From Pseudomonas chlororaphis subsp. chlororaphis (GTDB taxonomy: Bacteria > Pseudomonadota > Gammaproteobacteria > Pseudomonadales > Pseudomonadaceae), in NCBI RefSeq assembly GCF_003945765.1, contig NZ_CP027712.1, forward strand, positions 5,456,001 to 5,520,000: 64,000 nt of DNA, written 5' to 3'. Every line of letters starts with the position of its first letter. Positions within the stretch are counted from its first letter, which is position 1. Shown here in pieces: positions 51,302-64,000 of this stretch. The notes beneath the pieces are model-generated. The model had not been told where the DNA came from. It made no database searches and saw nothing but the letters and a program-made list of their open reading frames with translations. The translations under genes and the position numbers were made by a program.

Positions 51302-53839
51302 TCAGTTCTCCAGAACCGGTGAAGGGGCCAGCGTCGATTGCCGATGCTGGTGCAAGGCGTCACGCACCTGCTCGGCGCTTTCCAGGCCGAGAATGCGCCC
51401 GGCGAGGGCCTGGCACTGGCTCAGCTCGACCTCGCGCACGCCGGCCTTGATCGCCGGAATCAGCGGCACGCTGACCGACAGCTCGTCCACACCCAGCCCC
51501 AGCAGCAGCGGCACCGCCAGGGTTTCCGAAGCCAGCGCCCCGCACACGCCGACCCACTTGCCATGGGCATGGGCAGCCTTGACCGTGGAGGCGATCAGAC
51601 GCAGCACCGCCGGGTGGAAACTGTCGGCCTGGCTGGCCAGGCGCGGATGATCGCGGTCCATGGCCAGGGTGTACTGGGTCAGGTCGTTGGTGCCGATGGA
51701 GAAGAAGTCCACCTCCGGCGCGAACAGGTCGGCCAGCAGCGCCGCCGACGGCACTTCGATCATGATCCCCAGCTTCGGCAACTCCTTGAGCCCCAGGGCC
51801 AGGGCTTCGTCCTCCAGCATCTGCCGCGCCCGCCGCAACTCCGCCAGCTGGGTGACCATCGGCAGCATGATGTGCAGGCGAGCCAGCCCGGCGCTGGCGA
51901 GGATCGCCCGGAACTGCTCGCGCAACAGCTGCGGGCGCTCCAGGCACAGACGGATCCCGCGCATGCCGAGGAAGGGGTTGGCTTCAGGTTCCATCGGCAC
52001 ATAGGCCAGCGGTTTGTCGCCACCGACATCCAGGGTCCGCACCACCAGATTGCGCTCCGGCCCCAGGGCCCGGGCGATGGCGCTGTAGGTCGCGGCCTGT
52101 TCCTCGTGGCTCGGGGCGACGCCGCGGTCCTGGTAAAGAAATTCCGAACGCAACAGGCCGACGCCCTCCCCGCCCAGGTCCATGGCCTGCTCCGCCTCGG
52201 CCAGCGAGGCGACGTTGGCCGTCACCTCGAAGTGATGGCCGTCGCGGGTCACCGCGGCCTGGGCCGACTGTTCCAGCTCCTGGCGCTGGCGCTGCTGTTG
52301 CTGCTGACGTCGTGCCTGCAACTGTGCGATCACCGCCGGCGCAGGCTCCAGGTGCAATTCGCCCTGGTCGGCATCCAGCAGCACCGGTGTGCCGCTGGCC
52401 AACGCCAGCACCTGTACCGGCAGGCCGCAGATCGCCGGCAACCCCAGGGCCCGGGCCAGAATCGCCACATGGCTGGTGGCCCCGCCGCCGACCGTGGCGA
52501 ACCCCAGCACCTTGCGGGTATCGAGGCTGGCGGTCTGGGACGGGGTGAGCTGCTCGGCAATCAGGATCGCCTGCTCCGGCAGGGCCCAGGCGCTGTCCTG
52601 CACACCCAGCAGCAACTTGAGCACCCGCTGGCCGACATCCATCAGGTCCAGGGCGCGCTCGGCCAGCAACGGACTGCCTGAATCCTTGAACAGCTCGGTG
52701 GTGGCTTCGGTGGCGCGGTTCCAGGCGAATGCCGCGCTCTTGCCGTCGCTGATCAGGGCCTGGGCCTGCTCCAGCAGGCTCGGGTCTTCCAGCAGTTCCT
52801 GGTGAGCCTTGAAGATCTCGCCCTGGGCTGCACTGGCGGCCTTGTCCCGCAGGACTTGCAGGGCCGCGTTGGCCTGCGCCAGCGCCCGTTCCAGCTGCCC
52901 ACGCTGCGCCGCCTGATCGCTGACGAACTCGACGACCTCAAGCTTCTGCTCGGCCACCTGCACCACTTGCCCGAAGGCCGAACCCGTCGAGGCGCAGACG
53001 CCCCGCAGCAACTTGCCCGATGGCGCGGCAACCGGCGCCACAGGTTCGGCGGCGATCACCGCGGTCACCGCTTCGCCACAACCACTCGCCAGCAATTCGG
53101 CCAGGGTCTTGATCGCCCTCTCGGCATCCTCGCCCGCCGCGCTGACTTGCAGGGCATCGCCCTGCGCGGTCTGCAACGCCATGATCGCCACCAGGGACTT
53201 GGCGTTGGCGCTGGCCTGCTGCTTGTGCAGGCAGATGCTCGCCTTGAAGCCCTTGGCCGCCTGGGCGAACACCGCCGCCGGACGCGCATGCAGGCCATTG
53301 GGATTGGGCAGCGTCACCGGTTTGGAAAACAGCGCCTCGCTCTCTTCCTCGGGCTCCGCGCTTGGCGCAGTCTCGCCCAGGCTCAACTGCAATAGCGGCT
53401 GGCCGCTGTCCACCAGCGCGCGGTCCGCGGTCAGCCAGGTGAACGGCTCGCCGCTGACCACCAGCATCAGCGTCAGCAGGCTGCGGGCATGCACGGCGAT
53501 GTAGTCGGCATCGAACTCGATCAACGGTTGCCCAGCCTCGACCCGCTGGCCCTCCTCCACCAGGCGGCTAAAGCCCTTGCCCGCCAGGTTCACCGTGTCC
53601 AGGCCGATGTGCATCAGCACCTGCACCCCGTTGTCGTCAGTGATGCTCACCGCATGGCCACTGTCCTGCACGTTGCTGACCACACCGGCCAGCGGCGCGC
53701 GCAGGGTCTGCGAGGTCGGGTCGATGCACAGGCCGTCACCGATGACCCGGCTGCAGAACACCGGGTCCGGCACTTGCTCCAGGGGCATCAGCAGCCCGGA
53801 CAGCGGCGCGAGCAGTTGCAATTGTTGGGTTGTAGCCAT
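51302..53839 (-). CDS. Fused PTS protein EIIA(Glc)-HPr-EI
   Basis: This 845-residue protein contains, in order, an EIIA(Glc)-type domain (residues 5-150, active His77 in VLMHIGL), an HPr domain (about 172-258, His184 in NGLHARPAA), and enzyme I (about 275-845, His457 in GGGATSHVAI, with the GVCGALASE C-terminal active-site Cys). It relays phosphate from PEP to the sugar permease. Here it serves TreP, which contains EIIB and EIIC but no EIIA. The start at 53839 leads straight into EIIA; the longer frame is unlikely. Confidence 0.95.
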   Translation of the reverse strand: MATTQQLQLLAPLSGLLMPLEQVPDPVFCSRVIGDGLCIDPTSQTLRAPLAGVVSNVQDSGHAVSITDDNGVQVLMHIGLDTVNLAGKGFSRLVEEGQRVEAGQPLIEFDADYIAVHARSLLTLMLVVSGEPFTWLTADRALVDSGQPLLQLSLGETAPSAEPEEESEALFSKPVTLPNPNGLHARPAAVFAQAAKGFKASICLHKQQASANAKSLVAIMALQTAQGDALQVSAAGEDAERAIKTLAELLASGCGEAVTAVIAAEPVAPVAAPSGKLLRGVCASTGSAFGQVVQVAEQKLEVVEFVSDQAAQRGQLERALAQANAALQVLRDKAASAAQGEIFKAHQELLEDPSLLEQAQALISDGKSAAFAWNRATEATTELFKDSGSPLLAERALDLMDVGQRVLKLLLGVQDSAWALPEQAILIAEQLTPSQTASLDTRKVLGFATVGGGATSHVAILARALGLPAICGLPVQVLALASGTPVLLDADQGELHLEPAPAVIAQLQARRQQQQQRQRQELEQSAQAAVTRDGHHFEVTANVASLAEAEQAMDLGGEGVGLLRSEFLYQDRGVAPSHEEQAATYSAIARALGPERNLVVRTLDVGGDKPLAYVPMEPEANPFLGMRGIRLCLERPQLLREQFRAILASAGLARLHIMLPMVTQLAELRRARQMLEDEALALGLKELPKLGIMIEVPSAALLADLFAPEVDFFSIGTNDLTQYTLAMDRDHPRLASQADSFHPAVLRLIASTVKAAHAHGKWVGVCGALASETLAVPLLLGLGVDELSVSVPLIPAIKAGVREVELSQCQALAGRILGLESAEQVRDALHQHRQSTLAPSPVLEN

Positions 53840-53899
53840 GACTTCACCTGCTGTTTGTTCTTGTAAGTGCCGATGGAGCGCGAGCCCCGACAGCATCGC

Positions 53900-56882
<2,983 letters not shown>

Positions 56883-56936
56883 GGCGGGCTCCTTCAATGG
56901 GTTGGGTACTGGCCCTGGGGGCCTTGTCGCGATCTG

Positions 56937-58379
56937 TCAGGCGACGCGATACCCCGGCCGGATGATCTTCATGCTCAAGCCGCAGGTCAGCACGAACGGC
57001 ACCACCAGGGCGACGACCATGCCGACCACGAACATCGGGATGTACTGGGGAATGATCGAGATGAATCCCGGCAGCCCGCCAACGCCGATGGCCGAGGCCT
57101 GGACCTTGTTCAGCGAGAGGAAAATGCAGCCTAGCGCCGAGCCGATCAGCGCGGCGTAGAACGGGAACTTGTAGCGCAGGTTGACCCCGAACATGGCAGG
57201 TTCCGTGATGCCGAAATAGGCGGAGATCGCCGAGGTCGAGGCCATGCTGCGGTCCCGCGCGTTGCGGCTCATGCTGAACACCGCCAGTGCCGCGCTGCCC
57301 TGGGCCAGGTTGGACATGACGATCATCGGCCAGATGAAGGTGCCGCCCTGGGTCGAGATCAGTTGCAGGTCCACGGCGAGGAACATGTGGTGCATGCCGG
57401 TGATCACCAGCGGCGCGTAGAGCAGGCCGAAAATCGCCCCGCCAACCATTGGCGCCAGTTCGAACAGGGTGACCACGCCCTCGGTGATCAGGATCCCCAG
57501 GTGCCGGGTCACCGGGCCGATCACCGCCAGCGCCAGCACGCCGGTGACCACGATGGTGGTGATGGGCACGACCAGCAGGGTGATCGCATTCGGCACCCGC
57601 GCCCGCAGCCATTTCTCGATGACGCTCATGACATAGGCCGCCAGCAGGATCGGCAGGATCTGCCCCTGATAGCCGACCTTCTCGATCTGGAACAGGCCGA
57701 AGATGTCGAAGTACGGCAGGCTCTGGCCCTCCAGCCCGGCCACGGCCTTGCCGTAGTTCCAGGCATTGAGCAGGTCGGGGTGCACCAGCATCAGGCCCAG
57801 CACGATGCCGAGGATTTCGCTGCCGCCAAAGCGCTTGGCCGCCGACCAGCCCACCAAGGCCGGCAGGAATACGAAGGAGGTGTTGGCCATCAGGTTGATC
57901 AGGCTCCACACGCCATCCAGGGTCGGATAGGCCTCGAGCAGGGTCCGGCCTTCGATGAACATGCCCTTGGCGCCGATCAGGTTGTTCACCCCCATCAGCA
58001 GGCCGGCAATGATCAGCGCCGGCAGGATCGGCATGAAGACATCGGAAAACACCCGCACCAGACGCTGCATGGCGTTGGTCTTGTCGGCGCCCTTCTGCTT
58101 GACGTCGGCGATGGTGGAAGCGGCCAGCCCGGTGAGTTGGCGCAACGCGGCATAGACCTTTTCGACTTCGCCGGGGCCAATGACCACCTGGAACAGGCCA
58201 CCGGTGAAAAACGAGCCCTTGACCAGATCGATCTGGTTCAGCGTCGCGCTGTCCACCCGGCTCGGGTCCTTGAGCGCCAGGCGCAGGCGGGTGACGCAAT
58301 GCGCGGCTTGTTCGAGGTTGTCGGCGCCACCGAGGCTGTGCAGCAACTCGCTGGCGATCGTGGAGTAATCGTGGCTCAT
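56937..58379 (-). CDS. treP: Trehalose PTS permease EIIBC (TreP)
   Basis: This 480-residue protein has an N-terminal EIIB domain (residues 1-90) with active Cys28 in AAHCVTRLR. The EIIC domain follows with about 10 membrane helices, containing FSDVFMPILPALIIAGLLMGVNNL and the GITEPAMFG block that lines the sugar site. It phosphorylates and imports trehalose as trehalose-6-phosphate. No EIIA domain is fused, so the fused EIIA-HPr-EI protein downstream must supply phosphate. It is first in the operon, divergent from treR, with two operators between. Confidence 0.95.
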   Translation of the reverse strand: MSHDYSTIASELLHSLGGADNLEQAAHCVTRLRLALKDPSRVDSATLNQIDLVKGSFFTGGLFQVVIGPGEVEKVYAALRQLTGLAASTIADVKQKGADKTNAMQRLVRVFSDVFMPILPALIIAGLLMGVNNLIGAKGMFIEGRTLLEAYPTLDGVWSLINLMANTSFVFLPALVGWSAAKRFGGSEILGIVLGLMLVHPDLLNAWNYGKAVAGLEGQSLPYFDIFGLFQIEKVGYQGQILPILLAAYVMSVIEKWLRARVPNAITLLVVPITTIVVTGVLALAVIGPVTRHLGILITEGVVTLFELAPMVGGAIFGLLYAPLVITGMHHMFLAVDLQLISTQGGTFIWPMIVMSNLAQGSAALAVFSMSRNARDRSMASTSAISAYFGITEPAMFGVNLRYKFPFYAALIGSALGCIFLSLNKVQASAIGVGGLPGFISIIPQYIPMFVVGMVVALVVPFVLTCGLSMKIIRPGYRVA

Positions 58380-58433
58380 GCTTGTTCTTCCGCTTTGGTT
58401 TTTTGTTATTGGCAGCACGCCGAAGCGAAAAAT

Positions 58434-58476
58434 ACTCGTCTGTACGAGTTAAAGCAACAACTCGTACAGACGAGTT
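58434..58476. promoter_or_regulatory. Two TreR-type operators
   Basis: ACTCGTCTGTACGAGT (58434-58449) and AACTCGTACAGACGAGTT (58459-58476) are perfect dyads with the same arms (ACTCGT/ACGAGT) and 4-base centres, 26 bases apart centre to centre. They lie between treP and treR and are most probably bound by TreR. The remaining 240 bases up to treR show no ORF. Confidence 0.75.
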
Positions 58477-58716
58477 TGCCGGCATCGCTCCGAAACCCGG
58501 GTCGCAGGGAGTTTCTGCTGCGCAAAAACGGCTCTAGATCCATACTCTCCGGCAGAGCGCGCCATGCGCGACAGAAAATTCTTAAACTGCTGTAAGGTGT
58601 TTCATTGCCATTTCGACACCCGCAGTCAGGCGTTCGACCCACTCGCCTCAAATAGACAAATCCGCTCACGGCCCTTAAGGTTCCCGCCTTGAGCGCAGAC
58701 GGCACAGAGCCATCCC

Positions 58717-59421
58717 ATGAGTAAATACAACCAGATCTACAGCGATCTGCTTGCCAGCATCACCACCGAGCGCCTGGAACGCGGCGCTCGTCTGCCTTCC
58801 GAAACCGAGTTGATGGACAGCTACCAGGCCAGCCGCGGCACCGTGCGCAAGGCCATCGAGCAGTTGCAGGAGCGCGGCTTCGCCCAGAAGATCCATGGCA
58901 AGGGCACTTTTGTGCTGTCGCCGCACCCGATCGAGTTCCAGCTGGGCGGCATTGTCAGCTTCCAGGAAACCTATCCGCGCCTGGGCAACGACGTCAGCAC
59001 CGAGGTGGTGGAGTTCACCCAGTTTCCCCTCGAAGGCGCGTTGCGCGAACACCTGCAGGCCGAGGAAGGCAGCCTGATTACCCGCATCAAGCGGGTGCGG
59101 CGTATCGATGGCAAACGGGTGATTCTCGATATCAACCACTTCGTCGCCGAGTTGATCCCGGGACTGGACCGGCAGATTGCCGAGCACTCGATCTACGCCT
59201 ACATCGAGCAGACCCTGCAATTGCAGATCAGCTACGCCCAGCGGACCATCGAAGCCACCCCACGCACCCGGGATGACCAGCAGCACCTGGACCTGGAGGG
59301 CCAGAGCCACGTGATAGTGGTCAGCAACCAGACCTTCCTGCAGGACGGCCGGCAGTTCGAGTACACCGAATCACGCCATACCCTGGACAAGTTCTACTTC
59401 TCGGACGTCGCCCGACGCTGA
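58717..59421 (+). CDS. treR: Trehalose operon repressor TreR (GntR/HutC)
   Basis: This 234-residue protein has an N-terminal winged HTH (MSKYNQIYSDLLASITTERLERGARLPSETELMDSYQASRGTVRKAIEQL) and a C-terminal UTRA ligand domain (from about residue 90, with LITRIKRVRRIDGKRVIL and the terminal HTLDKFYFSDVARR). UTRA members bind sugar phosphates; trehalose-6-phosphate is the likely inducer. It is divergent from the trehalose PTS genes. Confidence 0.94.
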   Translation: MSKYNQIYSDLLASITTERLERGARLPSETELMDSYQASRGTVRKAIEQLQERGFAQKIHGKGTFVLSPHPIEFQLGGIVSFQETYPRLGNDVSTEVVEFTQFPLEGALREHLQAEEGSLITRIKRVRRIDGKRVILDINHFVAELIPGLDRQIAEHSIYAYIEQTLQLQISYAQRTIEATPRTRDDQQHLDLEGQSHVIVVSNQTFLQDGRQFEYTESRHTLDKFYFSDVARR

Positions 59422-59439
59422 CCACCGCGGCAGGCCCGC

Positions 59440-59967
59440 TCAACCCAGCAGCGCCACCAGTTCGGCGCTCGGCGTGCCGACCCGTCGGGCCTCCTTGGCG
59501 ACGTTTACGGATTGCGCGACCCGCGCCACCTCTATCACCGGATGCTGCAACTGGTAACCGCCCCGGGCCTCCAGCCAGCTCAGCACTTCCGCCAGATGCC
59601 AGAGCGAGGCACTGCCCTCGTGGATCGCCAGGGGGAAACTGCCGGCATGGTTGAGCATCAACTTGCGCATGTTCTGCCGGGAGACCCCGACGATGTCGGC
59701 AATCTCGCTCAGGCCGACGAAATCCGGGCTGGCCTCTACCAGCCGCGCATCCGGAATGATCCGCTTGATATCGCCCAGGGCACTGAGCAGCGCCGCCTCA
59801 GCGCTTTCGGCCTCGCGGCTGAACTCCAGTGCCAGGCGCCCCGCCAGCCCGGTACCGACCAGCGCATCGGTACAGCCCCCCGCGCCGAGGCGCTCCACCA
59901 GCACGTCCGGGTCGCAGTCGTGGGCGGGCAGCAGGTAGTTGAGGGTAAACAGGTATTCCATGGTCAT
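59440..59967 (-). CDS. HTH protein, putative antitoxin of a HicA-like pair
   Basis: This 175-residue protein starts MTMEYLFTLNYLL. Its N-terminal part (about 1-75) is an alpha/beta region with DALVGTGLAGRLALEFSREAESAEAALLSAL. Its middle has an HTH (VGLSEIADIVGVSRQNMRKLML), then FPLAIHEGSASLWHLAEVLSWL. ATG 59967 overlaps the upstream gene stop (ATGA). The HicB-like position downstream of a HicA-like toxin, the HTH and the dyad before the operon suggest an autorepressing antitoxin. This is inferred, as the N-terminus is not a classical HicB fold. Confidence 0.65.
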   Translation of the reverse strand: MTMEYLFTLNYLLPAHDCDPDVLVERLGAGGCTDALVGTGLAGRLALEFSREAESAEAALLSALGDIKRIIPDARLVEASPDFVGLSEIADIVGVSRQNMRKLMLNHAGSFPLAIHEGSASLWHLAEVLSWLEARGGYQLQHPVIEVARVAQSVNVAKEARRVGTPSAELVALLG

Positions 59968-60245
59968 GACTCCCGACGAGGTTGCGGGACTTTCCCGCCG
60001 CGCAGCTGATTCAGCGTGCAGTTGTCGATTACCCGGCACAGCGCCCGGGCATGCTGGAGGGGATTTTTCGGCGTGCTCCACACACTGGTGATGCAGAACT
60101 CGCCGCAACGACACACCTCGCTGTTGTAAGGGCAGTAGATCTTGCCCCAGGCATGACTACCGCCGACTTCGACGCGCCAGCCCTGCCATTCGGCGTAGCG
60201 CAGCGCCATTTCAATGTCTTTCTTGGGATGAGGTGTGCGAGCCAT
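59964..60245 (-). CDS. HicA-like small protein with a cysteine cluster, putative toxin
   Basis: This 93-residue protein has the segment GWRVEVGGSHAWGKIYCP, which resembles the HicA double-stranded RNA-binding-like core with its catalytic GSH histidine. It departs from the family by the inserted CPYNSEVCRCGEFC cluster, four cysteines suited to zinc binding, and the later STPKNPLQHARALCRVIDNC. It is coupled by ATGA to the HTH protein downstream. A translation-dependent mRNA interferase is one reading; another is a nucleic-acid-binding partner without toxicity. Confidence 0.65.
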   Translation of the reverse strand: MARTPHPKKDIEMALRYAEWQGWRVEVGGSHAWGKIYCPYNSEVCRCGEFCITSVWSTPKNPLQHARALCRVIDNCTLNQLRGGKVPQPRRES

Positions 60246-60276
60246 CCATGGCCTCCAGTCTCGTCAACAATGAATA

Positions 60277-60294
60277 GGTTGTCAACTGACAACC
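60277..60294. promoter_or_regulatory. Inverted repeat upstream of the HicA-like pair
   Basis: GGTTGTC-AACT-GACAACC is a perfect 7-base dyad 32 bases before the first gene of the pair, a typical position for antitoxin autoregulation. Confidence 0.6.
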
Positions 60295-60458
60295 ACAAAT
60301 ATTCTGAACACCTGCGCCGGAGTCGCCAGAGGCCGCCGCTGGGAGTTCGATGAATGTCTGTCGAGGGTACACAGGCCAGGCGGGCGACGATGTGCCCATG
60401 TCTTTCCTGGTATTGCGGAAGGGCTGGAAAACGGGCTTTTTAAAGACCCTGAAACACA

Positions 60459-60494
60459 AATGGCGATCGACACCCGAAGGTCTCGATCGCCATT
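60459..60494 (-). terminator. Hairpin downstream of guaA
   Basis: AATGGCGATCGA and TCGATCGCCATT are perfectly complementary 12-base arms around a 12-base loop, about 40 bases past the guaA stop. The flanking T content is low, so termination is likely but not certain. Confidence 0.6.
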
Positions 60495-60535
60495 GCTGTT
60501 GCCTGAACGATCAGCTGCCGATCACTCGGCCGGGA

Positions 60536-62113
60536 TCATTCCCACTCGATGGTGGCTGGCGGCTTGCTCGACACGTCGTAGGTGACGCGGGAGATGCCTT
60601 CGATCTCGTTGATGATCCGGCCGCTGACGGTTTCCAGCAGCTCGTAAGGCAGGTGCGCCCAACGCGCGGTCATGAAGTCGATGGTTTCCACGGCACGCAG
60701 GGCCACGACCCAGGCGTAACGACGGCCGTCACCGACCACGCCCACCGATTTCACCGGCTGGAATACCACGAACGCCTGGCTGACCTTGTGGTACCAGTCG
60801 GCCTTGCGCAGCTCTTCGATGAAGATGTGGTCGGCGCGACGCAGCAGGTCGGCGTATTCCTTCTTCACTTCGCCGAGGATGCGCACGCCCAGGCCCGGGC
60901 CCGGGAACGGGTGACGGTAGACCATGTCGTACGGCAGGCCCAGCTCCAGGCCCAGACGACGGACTTCGTCCTTGAACAGCTCGCGCAGTGGCTCGACCAG
61001 CTTGAGGTTCATTTCTTCCGGCAGGCCGCCCACGTTGTGGTGCGACTTGATCACGTGGGCCTTGCCGCTCTTGGCGCCAGCCGACTCGATCACGTCCGGG
61101 TAGATGGTGCCCTGGGCCAGGAACTTGATGTTGTCCAGCTTGCAGGATTCGGCATCGAACACGTCGATGAAGGTACGGCCGATGATCTTGCGCTTCTTCT
61201 CCGGGTCGGCTTCGCCGGCCAGGTTGTTGAGGAACTGTTCCTCGGCGTTGGCGCGGATCACCTTGACGCCCATGTTCTCGGCGAACATGGCCATCACTTG
61301 CTCGCCTTCGTGCAGGCGCAGCAGGCCGTTGTCGACGAAAACGCAGGTCAGCTGGTCGCCGATGGCTTTGTGCAGCAGGGCCGCGACCACCGAGGAGTCG
61401 ACGCCGCCGGACAGCCCCAGCAGCACGTTGTCGGTGCCGACCTGGGCACGCACCTGGGCGATGGCGTCTTCAGCGATTTTCGATGGGGTCCACAGGGCTT
61501 CGCAGCCGCAGATGTCGAGGATGAAGCGCGACAGGATGCGACCACCCTGCTTGGTGTGGGTCACTTCCGGGTGGAACTGCACGCCGTAGTAGCGCAGGTC
61601 GTCGTTGAACATGCCGGCGATCGGGCAGCTCGGGGTGCTGGCCAGGATGTGGAAGTCTTGCGGCATCTTGGTGACCTTGTCACCGTGGCTCATCCATACG
61701 TCGAGGCCGAACAGGCCGTCGGCGTCGACGTGGTCTTCGATGCCGTCCAGCAGGCGGCTCTTGCCGACCACATCGACGCGGGCATAACCGAATTCACGCA
61801 GTTCGGAACCCTCGACCTTGCCGCCCATTTGCTCGGCCATGGTCTGCATGCCGTAGCAGATACCGAAGACCGGCACGCCCAGGTCGAACACCGCTTGCGG
61901 GCAACGCGGGCTGTTGGCTTCGTGCACGGACTCGGGGCCGCCGGCGAGAATGACGCCTTTGGGAGCGAATTCGCGAATCGCTTCGTCATCCATGTCGAAC
62001 GGATGCAGTTCGCAGTACACGCCGATTTCACGCACGCGACGGGCGATCAATTGGGTGTACTGAGAACCGAAATCGAGGATCAGGATGCGGTGGGCGTGAA
62101 TGTCGAGGGCCAT
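60536..62113 (-). CDS. guaA: GMP synthase (glutamine-hydrolysing) GuaA
   Basis: This 525-residue protein has an N-terminal class I glutamine amidotransferase ([17 protein letters not shown], catalytic Cys in [21 protein letters not shown] with His and Glu). The ATP pyrophosphatase follows ([16 protein letters not shown]), and a dimerisation domain ends [13 protein letters not shown]. It aminates XMP to GMP. It is downstream of guaB with about 100 bases and a hairpin between. Confidence 0.98.
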   Translation of the reverse strand: MALDIHAHRILILDFGSQYTQLIARRVREIGVYCELHPFDMDDEAIREFAPKGVILAGGPESVHEANSPRCPQAVFDLGVPVFGICYGMQTMAEQMGGKVEGSELREFGYARVDVVGKSRLLDGIEDHVDADGLFGLDVWMSHGDKVTKMPQDFHILASTPSCPIAGMFNDDLRYYGVQFHPEVTHTKQGGRILSRFILDICGCEALWTPSKIAEDAIAQVRAQVGTDNVLLGLSGGVDSSVVAALLHKAIGDQLTCVFVDNGLLRLHEGEQVMAMFAENMGVKVIRANAEEQFLNNLAGEADPEKKRKIIGRTFIDVFDAESCKLDNIKFLAQGTIYPDVIESAGAKSGKAHVIKSHHNVGGLPEEMNLKLVEPLRELFKDEVRRLGLELGLPYDMVYRHPFPGPGLGVRILGEVKKEYADLLRRADHIFIEELRKADWYHKVSQAFVVFQPVKSVGVVGDGRRYAWVVALRAVETIDFMTARWAHLPYELLETVSGRIINEIEGISRVTYDVSSKPPATIEWE

Positions 62114-62164
62114 GATTCAGTCTCGTCTAGGTAATTCGAAAACAGTCGTGATTCAGAAACGACT

Positions 62165-62187
62165 CGGGGCTGAATAAAACAGCCCCG
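62165..62187 (-). terminator. Hairpin between guaB and guaA
   Basis: CGGGGCTG and CAGCCCCG form an 8-bp stem with a 7-base AT loop between the two genes. It may set the guaA:guaB ratio by attenuation; no T-run follows on the guaA side. Confidence 0.4.
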
Positions 62188-62212
62188 GTCATTTAACGTT
62201 TTGCTTGAAGCA

Positions 62213-63747
<1,535 letters not shown>

Positions 63748-63877
63748 TGTAAAAGTCTGTCTATTATCAACGGGGTGATGGATGGGGAATTTGCCAGAAC
63801 ACAGCATCTGTTTCGCGAGCAGACATGGCACCTGCTGATGATGAATTCACCACCCGGACCCGGCTGCCGAAATCCCC

Positions 63878-64000
63878 TTACAACTCCACCTTCACCCAGC
63901 TCACCGGCTGATCCAGCCATTCGGCGAACTCGTCGAGAAAGCTCTGCTTGAACCCGGCTTCGGCCCAGTTATTGAAGATGAAACCGAGGTTGGAAAACCC
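63878..64000 (-). CDS. C-terminal end of an unidentified gene (partial)
   Basis: The last 123 bases on the minus strand form an open frame of 40 codons ending with TAA at 63878-63880, with C-terminal residues ...FLDEFAEWLDQPVSWVKVEL. Codon use matches the surrounding genes. It continues past the window edge. I do not recognise the family. Confidence 0.55.
   Translation of the reverse strand, partial: GFSNLGFIFNNWAEAGFKQSFLDEFAEWLDQPVSWVKVEL

Noticed and set aside
57363..58595. Plus-strand ORF of 410 codons opposite treP
   Set aside because: It is antisense to the PTS permease and lacks any family features.

Overview
The window looks like chromosomal DNA of a Pseudomonas of the P. fluorescens complex. 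The evidence is the high GC content, two families of paired REP-type palindromes between genes (one built on GTAGCCGCTGCC, one on GTAGGAGCGAGCTTGCTCGCGAT), ATGA-coupled operons, and pseudomonad gene sets such as gcd-oprB, metE/metR, lon-icp and guaBA. Species cannot be fixed from the sequence alone. Nearly all of the window is coding. I see no tRNA, rRNA, insertion sequence, prophage or CRISPR array.

Layout. 0-3 kb: two half-size DMT membrane proteins, a fatty acid desaturase and a MipA/OmpV outer-membrane protein. 3-10.4 kb: a tightly coupled six-gene operon (HAD phosphatase, class III aminotransferase, alpha/beta hydrolase, FemAB/GNAT-like acyltransferase, sensor kinase, NtrC-type response regulator). 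It is preceded by a sigma-54 promoter match (GG-N10-GC) and a repeated TTTGTAGC palindrome that could be the regulator's enhancer. It looks like a self-contained, self-regulated pathway of unknown product and is the best candidate for an undescribed system. 10.5-19.8 kb: a lipase-like hydrolase, divergent metE/metR, GNAT, LysE, NUDIX, the zinc-independent ribosomal protein L31 (rpmE2) with a Zur-like box, a LuxR HTH fragment, a GltB2-type glutamate synthase and an ABM monooxygenase. 19.8-24.2 kb: a gtrA-gtrB-gtrII O-antigen glucosylation cassette and a two-gene unit encoding a papain-like cysteine protease and an unknown partner. 24.3-32.1 kb: an amino acid permease, a bifunctional penicillin-binding protein, a YqjI/YqjH-like PadR regulator plus siderophore-interacting protein, Pr6Pr and VF530 proteins. 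32.4-38.8 kb: a ZnuD-like TonB receptor with a second Zur-like box, then OprB porin and PQQ glucose dehydrogenase. 39-46.8 kb: a DUF6124 gene behind a structured leader, a small lipoprotein, an EAL phosphodiesterase with a degenerate GGDEF domain, a second-type Lon protease with a sigma-32 promoter, a chagasin-like cysteine protease inhibitor and a lysoplasmalogenase. 47-50.8 kb: cmoAB, tadA and a multicopper oxidase. 51-59.4 kb: a trehalose PTS locus (treR, with treP, treC, a maltoporin-like porin, a fused EIIA-HPr-EI protein and an EIIB-like protein lacking its cysteine). 59.4-60.3 kb: a HicA-like toxin-antitoxin-type pair. 60.5-64 kb: guaB-guaA and the end of an unidentified gene.

Themes linking the genes: sugar capture (OprB, Gcd, trehalose PTS), zinc limitation (rpmE2, the ZnuD-like receptor), proteolysis and its control (cysteine protease, Lon, Icp), and several autoregulated units whose operators are visible as palindromes. 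Start codons were chosen by Shine-Dalgarno sites, overlaps and family alignment, so several differ from the longest open frame.
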